NCBI GenBank assembly: GCA_004151065.3
Contig: NWUY0300064001.1
Coordinates: forward strand, 13,202 to 33,570
Direction: 5' to 3'
DNA from: Larix sibirica
Taxonomy: Eukaryota; Streptophyta; Pinopsida; Pinales; Pinaceae
Length of the DNA: 20,369 nt
The notes under the pieces: model-generated
Seen by the model: the letters and a program-made list of their open reading frames with translations, nothing else
Database searches by the model: none
Told to the model about the DNA's origin: nothing
Made by a program: the position numbers and the translations under genes
Part shown: piece by piece, positions 9,266 through 17,609 of the stretch
Position numbering within the stretch: position 1 is the stretch's first letter
How the letters are laid out: each line of letters opens with the position of its first letter

Positions 9266-10100
9266 CAATTGCTTATTATATAGGTAAGGAAATGGAAAGT
9301 TGATATCACTGGGAGGAGGGTCGTATAGAGGATTTGAAGCAACCCCTTTGTCTCCTGAAGCTATCTTGACAGATATACCCCTAGATGGGGTTGTACATGT
9401 TCCTAGTTTTACTGGTGAGGACGATTTGTAGTGAGAGGCCATGAAAAATCCTAAAGATAAACGATTTCAAGTCTCTTCAGATCCTTTGGTTGGATCAAGT
9501 TTGTCCTTGGATCCTCAATACTTTCAACCTATCCATTCATCTTGCTCAGATAAGGACTCACTTGGAATTCCAAAATCAAAGGATGGTGGTCACAAGAGGC
9601 CACTCGACATTCCACAAGTAAGTTTTCTTATGTTGATGATCGAGTTTTATTAAAAAAATATGAGAGGGTTTGATGTATGGCCTATTTCTATCGAGATTGT
9701 ATCCAATGAGAAAAAGGTAAAGGGGGGGAGGAAGAAGGGTATTACTTATCGCTCTACTTCTAGTACCCCATGTTCCTCTTCAGGTATTTCTACTATTTAT
9801 GATTCCCAAAATTCTATAAGGCATGAAGTAGTGGTTGAAGGACAAGTATTGATGCTTCTCTCGAGTCTTTGAATTATAGGGGAAGGGGTTGACATGATTT
9901 TAGGTCAAAATTTGGGATTTTTTGTTGTAGGTATGATGTTTGGGGTTTAGGATTTGAAAGGATTAAAGTGATTTCTACTAGGACTATTGAGAGAAAGTCC
10001 TACATTTGTCATGCTCCGGAGAGAGCTGCACTTGAAGTCCAGAAAGAAAGACAAGCCTTAATATCGAGGTTCTTAGAGACTTACAACCCCTTTTTGATGT
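9266..10100 (+). other. Presumed ORF1 tail and inter-ORF region of LINE C
   Basis: Position between the ORF1 zinc knuckle and the endonuclease implies this is the fast-evolving ORF1 C terminus plus the ORF1-ORF2 junction. Two plus-strand frames, 9441-9653 and 9660-9872, are rich in Ser, Lys and Pro; the second has KKVKGGRKKGITYRSTSSTP, a basic and Ser-rich stretch as often seen in ORF1 tails. No conserved motif is visible, so the assignment is by context only. Confidence 0.45.
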
Positions 10101-10109
10101 TCCTTGATT

Positions 10110-10910
10110 TTATTGCTCTAATTAAACATTAGGGGGGTGGGGAGCCAAGCTAAGAGGCTCACCTTATGTATATTAGTTGAGAAGGAAACAATTCACATTA
10201 TTTTACTGTATGAGTTGATGTGATGCGGGGTATTGATTATGAACTTAGAAAGGTGCTTAATCATTGGGAATTGCTTGCCATGGACTCTGTGGGACTCTTT
10301 GGGGGTCTAATTTTAGGTTGGAATTATTCCTTGATTTTTACCAATTCATTTGATGTATGTTCAACCCTTTGAACCAAATTTTGGAGTAAAGGTTTTGGCT
10401 AGTTGCTAACAGTTATGAATCTGTGTGGGCCATAAGTGGAGAGGCAAATATTTTGGGATAGATTCTTTGTTCTCTAGGTGGTTAGATTCTTTGTTCTCTA
10501 GGTGGTTCAATATGGGGAGCTGCTTATTGGTGGATATTTGAATTTTACAATGAAAAAAAGGAGGTATGGGTGGAGACATCCATAGTTGATCGCCTTGCAT
10601 ATTTTTCCTACATCACTTCAAAGATCTTGGATTGGTGGATATAGAACTAGTTTCCTTGTTCCCTACTTGGAGGAATAACAAATGAGGAAGGGAAGGTATT
10701 TCTAAGAGGATTGATCATTCTCTCTTTCTTTATTTTTTTCTTTCTGATTGTTTTCTACAATCAGTGGAAAAGTACAAGATCTAGGTGGAGCCTAGTAGGT
10801 TGTCTGATCATTGCATAATCTTTCTTCAATTGGAGATTCAAGAAAATAATCTTGCAAGCCCATTTAAATTCAATTTGACATGGCTCAAAGAAGAGTTCTT
10901 TTCATAACCT
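10110..10910 (+). pseudogene. Endonuclease domain of LINE C, both ends recognisable
   Basis: This is the EEP-family endonuclease that opens ORF2. At 10125 the frame reads NIRGVGSQAKRLT, close to the family's N-terminal NVRGLG...KR, then VEKETIHIILLYELM, where the Glu corresponds to the catalytic LQE. Next, in another frame, DSVGLFGGLILGWNYSL matches DS.G.SGGL...W. After a 24-base tandem duplication (10459-10506) come IGGYLNFTMKKREVWV (usual GDFN), VDRLAYF, LFPTWRNNK (usual TW.N.R), GISKRIDHSLFL (usual I..RLDRFL) and LSDHC, the catalytic SDH motif at about 10798-10812. The domain ends with the typical PFKFNLTWLKEEFF block near 10860-10900. Order and spacing are complete but the frame changes repeatedly. 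Confidence 0.85.
10459..10506. repeat. Perfect 24-base tandem duplication in the LINE C endonuclease
   Basis: Bases 10459-10482 are repeated exactly at 10483-10506. The perfect identity shows that the duplication is recent compared with the heavily mutated element around it; replication slippage is the simplest cause. Confidence 0.95.
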
Positions 10911-11480
10911 AGTAAAAGTTACTTGGAATTTTTTAATTATAGTATAAATCTTTCTATTAGTGAACAATTTGCCTCCTTCCTAAAATTGGTAAAGGAAAAA
11001 GTGGTGGAGTGGGTAACAAAATGAAGAAAGAAAAATGAGAAATTATCGGTAAAGGTCGAGGAAGACCTTTGGGATCTTTTTCATAGTAATAGATCTAGTA
11101 TATTCAATAAGGAGGATGTGTATGGGCTCAAGTATCTTAAGTGTATAAATGTTTTATTGCTTGATGATAGAGAAGTGGAATGGAGACTACGGAGTTGGGC
11201 TACTTGGCTTGAGCTTTGAGATGAGAGCACAAAGTTATTATACCTTTATGCCAATTATAGAAAAAGTATTCATACAATCTAGGATATACAAGATGATCAT
11301 GGCTAGACTATAATGGGTTTCGTTGATTTGGATACATTAGGGGTAAACTATCGTGACCAGATCTGCAAATAAACTTACAAAGCAAATATTGTTGAGATCT
11401 TAAAAAATTCCATTTTTTCCCCTTATGTAGGTTCAAAGGATGTCAATTAAGAAATTTTTGAAGAGTTATGTAAAGTTGAA
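10911..11480 (+). pseudogene. Endonuclease-RT linker of LINE C
   Basis: The linker of plant LINE ORF2 is poorly conserved but keeps a recognisable pattern. Here, in shifting frames, the sequence contains LSVKVEEDLW, LRSWATWLEL, DESTKLLYLYANYRKSIHTI and IQDDHG, corresponding to the family's 'R..WL..GD.NTK.FH....R.....I..I.D..G' region just before the RT fingers. Several stops are present. It leads directly into RAMGWMG near 11510, a decayed KAPGPDG motif. Confidence 0.7.
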
Positions 11481-11643
11481 CTCCTTTCATGATGTCCACT
11501 TTTCGAAAGGAAAAGAGCCATGGGTTGGATGGGTTGACCATTAATGAATTTTATTTGTTTTTTTTGTACCTTCTAGGAGATTGTCTTCTTTGTGGTGTGG
11601 AAGAAGTGAGATAGGTTGGTAGGGTAATTGGATCATTTAACTT

Positions 11644-11656
11644 TATGTTCATCACT
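11644..11656. repeat. Left copy of the 13-base target-site duplication
   Basis: TATGTTCATCACT is identical to 12821-12833. Bases just outside the two copies differ (T against C on the left, A against C on the right), so the duplication is exactly 13. Confidence 0.9.
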
Positions 11657-11662
11657 ATAGGA

Positions 11663-11861
11663 ATCTGCAGTAGTGTTTGGTCCAGGCTTTATGGGACTCA
11701 GGTTTACTAGTTCATGCTCCACTGGTCTCGTCTTTGTTTGGGTTGCTTTTTGTTAGGTATTTGTTTAAGCTCTACAAGAATCAACCTGCAAGGTGTTTGG
11801 GCCAGTTCAAATTATGCTAATTTAGGCTCCGTTGGCTCAGACCTTGTTGGGGCTGCTTTAC
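11663..11861 (+). repeat. Diverged direct duplication at the left end of the nested insert
   Basis: Two related segments, about 11665-11750 and 11784-11861, share CTGCA...GTGTTTGG.CCAG, then TGCT..(ACTGG/GTTGG)CTC, and end TTGTTTGGGTTGCTTT / TTGTTGGGGCTGCTTT. They are spaced roughly 119 bases apart and differ by substitutions and indels. The duplication lies inside the insert, so it belonged to the inserted sequence or arose after it. Confidence 0.6.
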
Positions 11862-12109
11862 GTGATGTTTGGTTGAAATCTCAAGAGAAGGACATGGAAA
11901 AGATAGACAATAAAAAAGGAAAAGAAAAGATGGCAGAGGCTGCTACCCGACACTCCCAGACTCTTGATAGAGAAATAAAGGCAAACATACACTACAATGA
12001 AAGCACCCCTAGGAAGGTTAAGTGGGACATTGCTCAAGAGGAGAAAAGAATAAGAGACAATTATGATACTTACCTGCATAGCGACGAGTTTGAAGACTTG
12101 GCCAACTAG
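11714..12109 (+). CDS. Unidentified reading frame in the nested insert, 131 codons
   Basis: The frame runs from an ATG at 11714 to a TAG at 12107-12109. The first 55 residues are mildly hydrophobic and overlap the diverged duplication, so the true start may be further in. The second half is highly charged: DMEKIDNKKGKEKMAEAATR, then KWDIAQEEKRIRDNYDTYLH, likely helical. I recognise no domain. It ends 20 bases before the next frame, which has the same charged character, so the two may be one older protein broken by a stop and a frame change. Both lie wholly inside the insert and would have travelled with it. Whether it was ever translated is unknown. Confidence 0.35.
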   Translation: MLHWSRLCLGCFLLGICLSSTRINLQGVWASSNYANLGSVGSDLVGAALRDVWLKSQEKDMEKIDNKKGKEKMAEAATRHSQTLDREIKANIHYNESTPRKVKWDIAQEEKRIRDNYDTYLHSDEFEDLAN

Positions 12110-12129
12110 GTGGTGGACCCTGGTGACAC

Positions 12130-12447
12130 ATGAGTAAGGATGACCTCTACCATTGCTCATTGTATATGTATTGGTCGATAAAATCCCTCTTGGGAAAATC
12201 CTGGGAAGAAAAGGATCAACGCAACACCAAACTCAAAGAGGACATCACAAAATTGAAGGAAGTTGCTAAGCCATGGAAACCCATGCAACTGGAGATGAAA
12301 TTAATGGACAAGAAAATGGATATTTTGATGAGGCAAATGGGCTTAAACATCACCACGCAATGGTCGGAGTTGGGAAGTATGCCCCAGTCACCACACATCA
12401 TCGAATCTGATGATGAAGAAGAAGTAAAGCAAGGTACCACAGCTTAA
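12130..12447 (+). CDS. Unidentified Lys/Glu-rich, probably coiled-coil reading frame in the nested insert, 105 codons
   Basis: This frame opens with an ATG 20 bases after the preceding one closes. From about residue 25 to 70 it is rich in Lys, Glu, Leu and Met with spacing suggestive of a coiled coil (EEKDQRNTKLKEDITKLKEV and MKLMDKKMDILMRQM), and it ends in an acidic tail with SDDEEE. It lacks any catalytic motif I know. An acidic tail after a coiled coil is seen in some retrotransposon gag-like and plant structural proteins, but that is not enough to name it. The following 370 bases (12448-12820) look like a non-coding 3' region. Confidence 0.35.
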   Translation: MSKDDLYHCSLYMYWSIKSLLGKSWEEKDQRNTKLKEDITKLKEVAKPWKPMQLEMKLMDKKMDILMRQMGLNITTQWSELGSMPQSPHIIESDDEEEVKQGTTA

Positions 12448-12820
12448 GCGCTGTCTAGTGGAAGCTCAAAGGTTTTTCGTTTGGTTCTTCTTGTTATAAA
12501 TATATTTCAATTGGAAAATATGCCTCAATACATGTACAATTCTTAGGTTAATTTTGGGAATAGGGAGCAAATATGGGTTAATAGTAGCAAAATGTTTGAA
12601 AAATAAGCTCCTTTCTTTTGTATACATGTAAGCCTGGCAATTGTTTTTGAAAAGAAACTGCTTAGAAGTGATTATGGATAATGATTTTACGAGGGGGAAC
12701 AATCTACAAATCTCTAAAACTTTGGTTTGACTGGATTTCCTTTGAGATTATCATCCATGCTCCGATGTAATCTATGTATACTAAGTAATATAAGGTTTTT
12801 TTTCTTGCTTAAGAAAACAC

Positions 12821-12833
12821 TATGTTCATCACT
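12821..12833. repeat. Right copy of the 13-base target-site duplication
   Basis: Exact copy of 11644-11656; the RT reading frame of LINE C resumes directly after it. Confidence 0.9.
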
Positions 12834-14389
12834 CTTATTTCAAGGATGGACAAAGCACTATCATTTGGGGACTTCGCCCAATTTATTTATGTACTTCATG
12901 TACAAAATAATTTCTAAGGTAATAACATTTCATCTTGAAAATCTCCCTTCAAATTTTATCCATGCAAAGGAATTTGGTTTCCTCAATGGAATTATATTCA
13001 TGAGGTTGTTGGATCAGCTCAAGAAGCACTCCATATTATCAAATGAAGAAAATTGGTATTCATTGTGATGAAATTAGACCTTTCAAAAGGTTATGATATA
13101 TGTTGTTAGTTATACATCAGACTTATTTTGATTCATATTGATTTCATTGTTCAGGTAGTGAATTGGATTTTGCAATCTGTCATGTATGTTGCTTCACAGT
13201 CTTAATTAATGGTGTATTTATGCCCTCTTATGGACTACGCCAAGGGTTCCCAATTTCTCCATATTTATTTATTTTAGTGAGAGAAGGGTTAAGTAGGGAT
13301 TTATCAGTAACAAGAAGAGGGAGGAACATCCAGGGTATTAATGTTTGGAGTTTGATGCATTTAACCCATCTAATTTTCATTCACGATATTCTCCTTTTTG
13401 CTCATGGATCAATAGAAGAGGCAAGGATATCTAAAGATACCCTGCTTCTTTACTGTAAGGAAACATGTATGGAGGTTAACCATTTAAAATCTACTTTAAG
13501 TTTTAGTTGTGTCAGTGAGGTGTTGATTTGAGTTTTAGCTAGTTTTTTCCATTAAGACACTGGAGTTACAAGGAAAGCTGGAATAATTGGGATTCATGTT
13601 AAAGCCTATAAGCTATGGCATTATATTTTAGGAGTGGTTGATTAGTAAAATTAAGACATGAATAGATTTCTAGTGCCATAGGTGGTTTTCTAGTGGTGTA
13701 GGTTGACATTGGTCAAAGTAGTGTTAAATGCAATTATGATTTATTGGTTCTTATTAACTCACAACCCCAAAGGTGTTTTTGAGAAACTATGGAGAATTTT
13801 TTTGATTTTATTTGGAGAGATAAACTGGATAAAATTATATTACATCTGGTAAGATGGTGGCTTTTGGCTATGCCAAAACATGGGGGTGATTGGGGATTGA
13901 AAAAGATTTTTACTTTTGGCAAGTCCTTGGTAGCAAAAAGTCTATGGAATTTGATTCAAAAGACATTTTGTGGAAATAATTTTACTATAGAAATATCTCA
14001 CTCCTGCTACAGTCTTATACTAGATTTGAAATCCTCACGAGACTCACAAAAGTTATTCTAATCATTTGAAAGCCTCAGTGATGGCATTTCCCATCGTCAT
14101 AAATCACTTAGCTTGGTGTGTTGGAAATGGATCTTAGGTGAAAGTAGGGGGTGGATGCTATTACGGGATGCAATATTAATAGTTTTTCTTCCGAATGATA
14201 TAGTTCGTATGTTACAATGACAAGGTATTCCTACATTAAATTAGTTGGTTAATGATGAGTGACAAATATTTGGTAACAATGTTGGTTAAGTGTTGAGCAT
14301 TTAGGCTTATTGGGAGAACATGTAGATGCTTGGGAAAACTTGATCATTGAAATGAGGAATGATCACATAAAATTATGTGAAAATGTGGA

Positions 14390-14737
14390 TGAGCTAGTTC
14401 GGATAGGGAATAAGGTGGGAGGTTTTTATACAACTAAACTTGGATATGAAGTGATGATGGCATCAGAGGGCCAGACTCCCTATTAGTGGTGGTCATTGAT
14501 TTGAGATATTAGAGCACCCACAAAGACTAAGGTTTTCATGTTTCTTGCCCTCCTGAATAGGGTTCCAACATGGGATCTATTATAAAAGAAGTAGAATCAT
14601 GGTCCAAGCATTTGTTATCTATGTAGAATTATGATGCATACGTAACACCCATTTTTTCTCACTATCTCTGTGCTTTACAATTCTGGAAGGATATTGGTAG
14701 GTAGGTAGGCATAAATAGTGCTTGTCAAGGTTCTATA
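14390..14737 (+). pseudogene. Connector and zf-RVT domain of LINE C, broken and cut short
   Basis: After a poorly readable connector (13971-14389) the frame gives VDELVRIGNKVGGFYTTKLG, matching the family's D...W......YT...GY, then IRAPTKTKVFMFLALLNRVP and TWDLL (usual P.K...F.W....+..PTWD.L). The zinc cluster is only partly kept: CYLCR is readable near 14610-14622, after which a frameshift is needed to follow HYLCALQFWKDIG. The expected H...NC ligands are therefore degraded. LINE sequence stops at about 14737, where unrelated tandem repeats begin, and no RNase H follows. Confidence 0.72.
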
Positions 14738-15000
14738 GTAGAACCCTAAAACTAGAACCAATAATAATGTTTTCCATAATTTGAAGGAAAGCTACCAACC
14801 AATGGAAATCTTTCTCTCGCCAAGAGACATGTAATGAGTCTTCCATGTGGTGACTATGTAGAACCCTGCCAAGCATGATTTAACGAAAAACTACCAACCA
14901 ACATAAAGCTTCTTCTCGCCAAGATGCATGAAGTGAGCTCCACGTGGCAACCATGTAAAACTTTATTACCATAAAATCTAGGTTCTCGCCACAATGACAG
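14738..15000. repeat. Imperfect tandem repeats, about 97-120 base units
   Basis: Related units start at 14738, 14858 and 14955. The first two begin GTAGAACCC and share GCTACCAACCAA/ACTACCAACCAA, then CTTCTCGCCAAGA or a close variant, then a short stretch ending CACGTGG or CATGTGG and a CAT/TAT before the next unit. The third is shorter and more diverged (GTAAAACTTT ... TTCTCGCCA). The array begins exactly where LINE C ends. No coding potential is visible. Confidence 0.7.
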
Positions 15001-15172
15001 TCTACACACCTTGTGATACCTTGCTACCTTTTTTGTTTAACATGAGAGAAACATCAAGGGAAAGGAATTGGATAGTCAAATCTCAATCAAATTGGACAAT
15101 TAACAATATTAGGAGACATGTCAATAGAGTTTCAATCATTTTAAAGGTTTCCTTTGGTGGTACTTTTGTTAT

Positions 15173-15436
15173 AGACAATTAAGTAGTGAACAATAGTTTT
15201 AGAATTTATTTTAGTTACAAATCATATATAAATCACAAATGAATTATTCTACTCATTTTTTAAAGTTAGAATTATTTTTTCATAAAAAAAAATCATATAT
15301 GCTTAGACAATTAAGTAGTGAACAATAGTTTTAGAATTTATTTTAGTTACAAATCATATATATGTCACATATGAATTATTCTACTAATTTTTTAAAGTTA
15401 GAATTATTTTTTCACAGAAAAAAATCATATATGCTA
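15173..15436. repeat. Near-perfect tandem duplication, 132-base unit, two copies
   Basis: The unit starting AGACAATTAAGTAGTGAACA at 15173 recurs at 15305, and the two copies match almost base for base to about 15436, including the run ATCATATATGCT at the end. Only a few substitutions separate them. It is very AT-rich and non-coding. High identity means a recent duplication. Confidence 0.92.
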
Positions 15437-15469
15437 TTCTTATTAAAATCAAGATATATATTATAAAAA

Positions 15470-15915
15470 CCAGACACTAGTCATAAAATTTGTGACATTG
15501 ACTGGTAAGATATGTTCCAAACTTAACAAAGTTCCCCAAACAGAAAGTTTTCGCCAAACAGAATTAGAGAAAAAATATTTCAACACCAAAGTTCATATAA
15601 ATATGAGACTTGGAAGATGCCACATAACCAAAAATAAAAACCGAAGTAGGCCTTTGCTGAGCATATAATCCACGATAGACCTCCTCATTAACCAATAATC
15701 ATACACTGAAGACAACAATAAAGCTTGTAGCATCAAAGAATCATGGAAGATACAACAAATCCAATAATAAAACTTGAAGATATCCAGTGTTGATATTTTT
15801 AGAGCAAAAGAAAGGCCCTCCTCGATCCTTAGAGAAAAGCAAAGAAAGAGCAAAAATGAAATATTGAAGCCATTTGGATCCTAGAGGAAAGCAATACTAG
15901 AACAAAGAAAACAAG
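15470..15915 (-). other. Presumed 3' untranslated region of LINE B
   Basis: This segment follows the RNase H domain on the same strand. An 86-codon open frame (15853-15593) lies in it but has no recognisable motif and is hydrophobic by composition, so I treat it as chance. Its lower limit is uncertain. Confidence 0.45.
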
Positions 15916-16510
15916 CTAAAAAACCTGTAGAGTGCCACTGCAAGAAATATGGTGATCATGAACTTCCTCATACAAAAGGTTCCCCTTCTCAAAGCTCCAC
16001 AACTTCCTTAGATAGTTCGTCGGCCTCCCAGTTGAACTCTTGATAAATGTGCTTGAAAAAGATGCCATGAAAACCTCCTTGGGATAGCTTAACCCTCCTC
16101 CGCCATCCATCAAGATTAAGAACTAAGAGAGATACCTTTCCTGCTATCCAACCAATGATGGCCCTAGAGTCCTCGACCACCTGTAACCTATTTATGTGCT
16201 TGAGAGAGACAAAATTTAATAGGGTCTAGAGAGCTAGTAGATCTTCCCTAGTGTTTGTTCCAACACCCCCACCCATCTTTATCCTGAATCTTTGCTACCC
16301 GTTTAGCTTTAGCACCACACCAATACCAATCTTACCTTCGGATCCCTGGTAAGCACCATCAAATTGACCAATAAGAGTGTCTTCCATAAATCCCAGACAT
16401 TTTAATAATCTTTTGGAGGGAGCCTTACTCTGGAATTTCCTCTTAGGAAGAAGGCCCAAGATATTTTGTATGACCAAGCTCATAGAAGGATCAACTCTTT
16501 CAAACAACAC
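15916..16510 (-). pseudogene. RNase H domain of LINE B, nearly in one frame
   Basis: This RNase H is readable in a single frame from 16510 to 15989 with two in-frame TAG stops. It begins with a spacer (KAPSKRLLKCLGFMED), then QFDGAYQGSEGKIGIGVVLK, the usual FDGA...G..GIG.VL block with the first catalytic Asp kept. Next comes TNTREDLLAL, where the family has NN.AE..AL; an acidic residue is present but the spacing is slightly different. Then VVEDSRAIIGWI (usual V.GDS..+I.W, Asp kept) and HIYQEFNWEADELSKEVVEL (usual HI.RE.N..AD.LS, Asp kept). All acidic positions remain plausible. The stops fall after LNG (near 16300) and after LLAL (about 16230). Confidence 0.85.
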
Positions 16511-16649
16511 ATTATTTCAGTGAAGCCAAATACCCCAACAAAAATAGCTAGGAAACTCCAAATGCATCCCACTAGATTCACTTTCGATCCAACTTTTCAG
16601 GCTCTTAACTAAGGACTCCAAGAACTAAGAACCCTTAAACTTAAGAATA

Positions 16650-17609
16650 GATTTAAGAGTTCTCCACACCTACTTCACAAAGGAACAATGCACCAATAAA
16701 TGATTGATCCATTCTCCAACAACTGAATATTGAACACAAATACTTGACCCTACACCACCTTGTTTCATAAAATTGTTCCAAGATAGTACTTTATCAACTA
16801 ACACAAGTCATAAGAACATACTGATTTTGAGAGGAGCATTCCACTTCCATATGACCTTATACCACCAACAATCCTCTTCCATAGGGTTAGTGAATAAAAT
16901 GGCCTGATATGCAAGCTTCACTGAAACTTGACTAGTGGCATTACTCCAAGACCAAATAAGTGTGTCATGCTCTTAACATAGGACAATGCTCGAATGCTTC
17001 AGTGCCATAACATAGATGTTCCATTCTAAGGACAAAATTATAGTCAAACCAAGGGTTTCACTAGTTGACCACATCTGCTCTTTGCCCAAAATCTCATTCT
17101 CCATAGAAACTTGATCTAAATATTTAATACATTTATCACATAGGACCCTTAACAAATCTGGTGACAACCGGTAATTGAATGGATCCCCCATCCAAGCATC
17201 CTTACCCACATGTACCTTCCTCCCATATTTAATCCTCCATACCATCCACTTAGTAATGATAGGAAAATATTTCACTAAACTAGTCCAGAAATATGACCCA
17301 TTGATTTTTTTTTGGCTCCTTTCTAACCCACCGTTCCATCGATTTACCTTTTAAGTATTTATCTCTGACTAGATAGCTCCAAAGACCCGAATCTGTCATA
17401 CAAAACGAAATAATTTTGGCTACCAGTGCCTAACTAAACTTGTATGTGTTCATCTATCCCCATCCTCCCATCATCTTAAGATGAGCCAACCTCTCCCACT
17501 TTACCAGATGATAAGCTTTCTTTCCCTTCTTACCCGACCAAAGGAAATTAAAACACTCCTTCTTTATTCTATCTAGAATAAATTTGGGCACTTTTTCCAT
17601 GAACATCCA
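16650..17609 (-). pseudogene. Connector and zf-RVT domain of LINE B
   Basis: After the RT the frame continues with FLWSGKKGKKAYHLVKWERL (17560-17500 region) and HLKMMGGWG, the family's W......WD.+..P...GGLG block, then across several stops to the 17275-16973 piece, which contains RIKYGRKVHVGKDAWMGD (usual W.IGNG....W.D.W.G). The zf-RVT core is CWWYKVIWKWNAPLKISMFL followed by WLVLVDKVLSW near 16875-16780. The zinc cluster reads CVQYSVVGEWINHLLVHC at about 16740-16685: the first Cys, the His and the last Cys are present, but the second Cys is Tyr. Few stops are present compared with elements A and C. Confidence 0.8.

Larger units (their letters stand above)
11657..12820 (+). mobile_element. 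Nested 1164-base insertion in LINE C, flanked by a perfect 13-base target duplication
   Basis: The 13 bases TATGTTCATCACT occur exactly at 11644-11656 and 12821-12833. Sequence before the first copy and after the second encodes adjacent parts of the RT, and taking out the insert plus one repeat restores the frame across the junction (..NFMFIT then LISRMDK..). That proves insertion into an existing LINE. The ends have no inverted repeats, and 13 bases is too long for hAT (8) or typical Mutator (9) duplications but normal for retroposition. The right end is mildly A-rich (TTAAGAAAACAC), possibly a decayed tail, which would put the insert in plus orientation. It carries two reading frames of unknown identity. 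A processed transcript or an unknown non-autonomous retroelement are the best candidates. Confidence 0.85.
11481..13970 (+). pseudogene. Reverse transcriptase of LINE C, interrupted by an insertion and mutated at the active site
   Basis: The RT begins with KRAMGWMG (usual K.PGPDG) near 11510 and reaches GSFNFMFIT at 11629-11655, where a 1.16 kb insert enters. It resumes after 12820 with LISRMDKALSFGDF, completing the family's FN.TFI.LIPK.....DFRPI block, then YKIISKVITFHLENLP, EFGFLNG and, at 13069-13101, MKLDLSKGYDI (first catalytic Asp kept). The palm continues in 13163-13531 with VLINGVFMPSYGLRQGFPIS and HLIFIHDILLFAHGS. The FADD pair is FIHD, so the first Asp is His. The thumb (HRWFSS near 13670, then WRIFFDFIWRDKLDKI) and the MPKHGGDWGLK block at about 13870-13900 follow. 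Multiple frameshifts and the D-to-H change make it inactive. Confidence 0.88.
8640..14737 (+). mobile_element. LINE element C: long plant L1-type copy with ORF1 and most of ORF2, split by a nested insert
   Basis: Reading along the plus strand, this copy has DUF4283-like ORF1 (8650-9180), zinc knuckle (9190-9262), a poorly readable ORF1 tail (9263-10100), endonuclease (10110-10910), linker (10911-11460), RT (11480-13970) and zf-RVT (14390-14737). That is about 4.9 kb of LINE sequence once the 1.16 kb insert at 11657-12820 is removed. Stops and frameshifts are frequent in every domain. It ends abruptly at a tandem-repeat region at 14738, before any RNase H, and I see no poly(A), so its 3' end was probably lost by deletion or rearrangement. 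It lies opposite in strand to elements A and B. Confidence 0.88.

Noticed and set aside
11858-12160. Minus-strand 100-codon frame in the nested insert
   Set aside because: It is the shadow of the charged plus-strand frame; its Ser, Phe and Val richness is what the reverse complement of Lys/Glu-rich codons gives.
11657-12820. DNA transposon (hAT, Mutator, CACTA) as the nested insert
   Set aside because: No terminal inverted repeats are visible and a 13-base duplication does not fit the usual lengths of those families.
14994-15182. Plus-strand 62-codon frame
   Set aside because: It crosses from one tandem array to the next and has no recognisable motif.
15593-15853. Minus-strand hydrophobic 86-codon frame as a membrane protein gene
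   Set aside because: It lies where the 3' untranslated part of LINE B is expected and its hydrophobic character can come from the AT-rich base composition.
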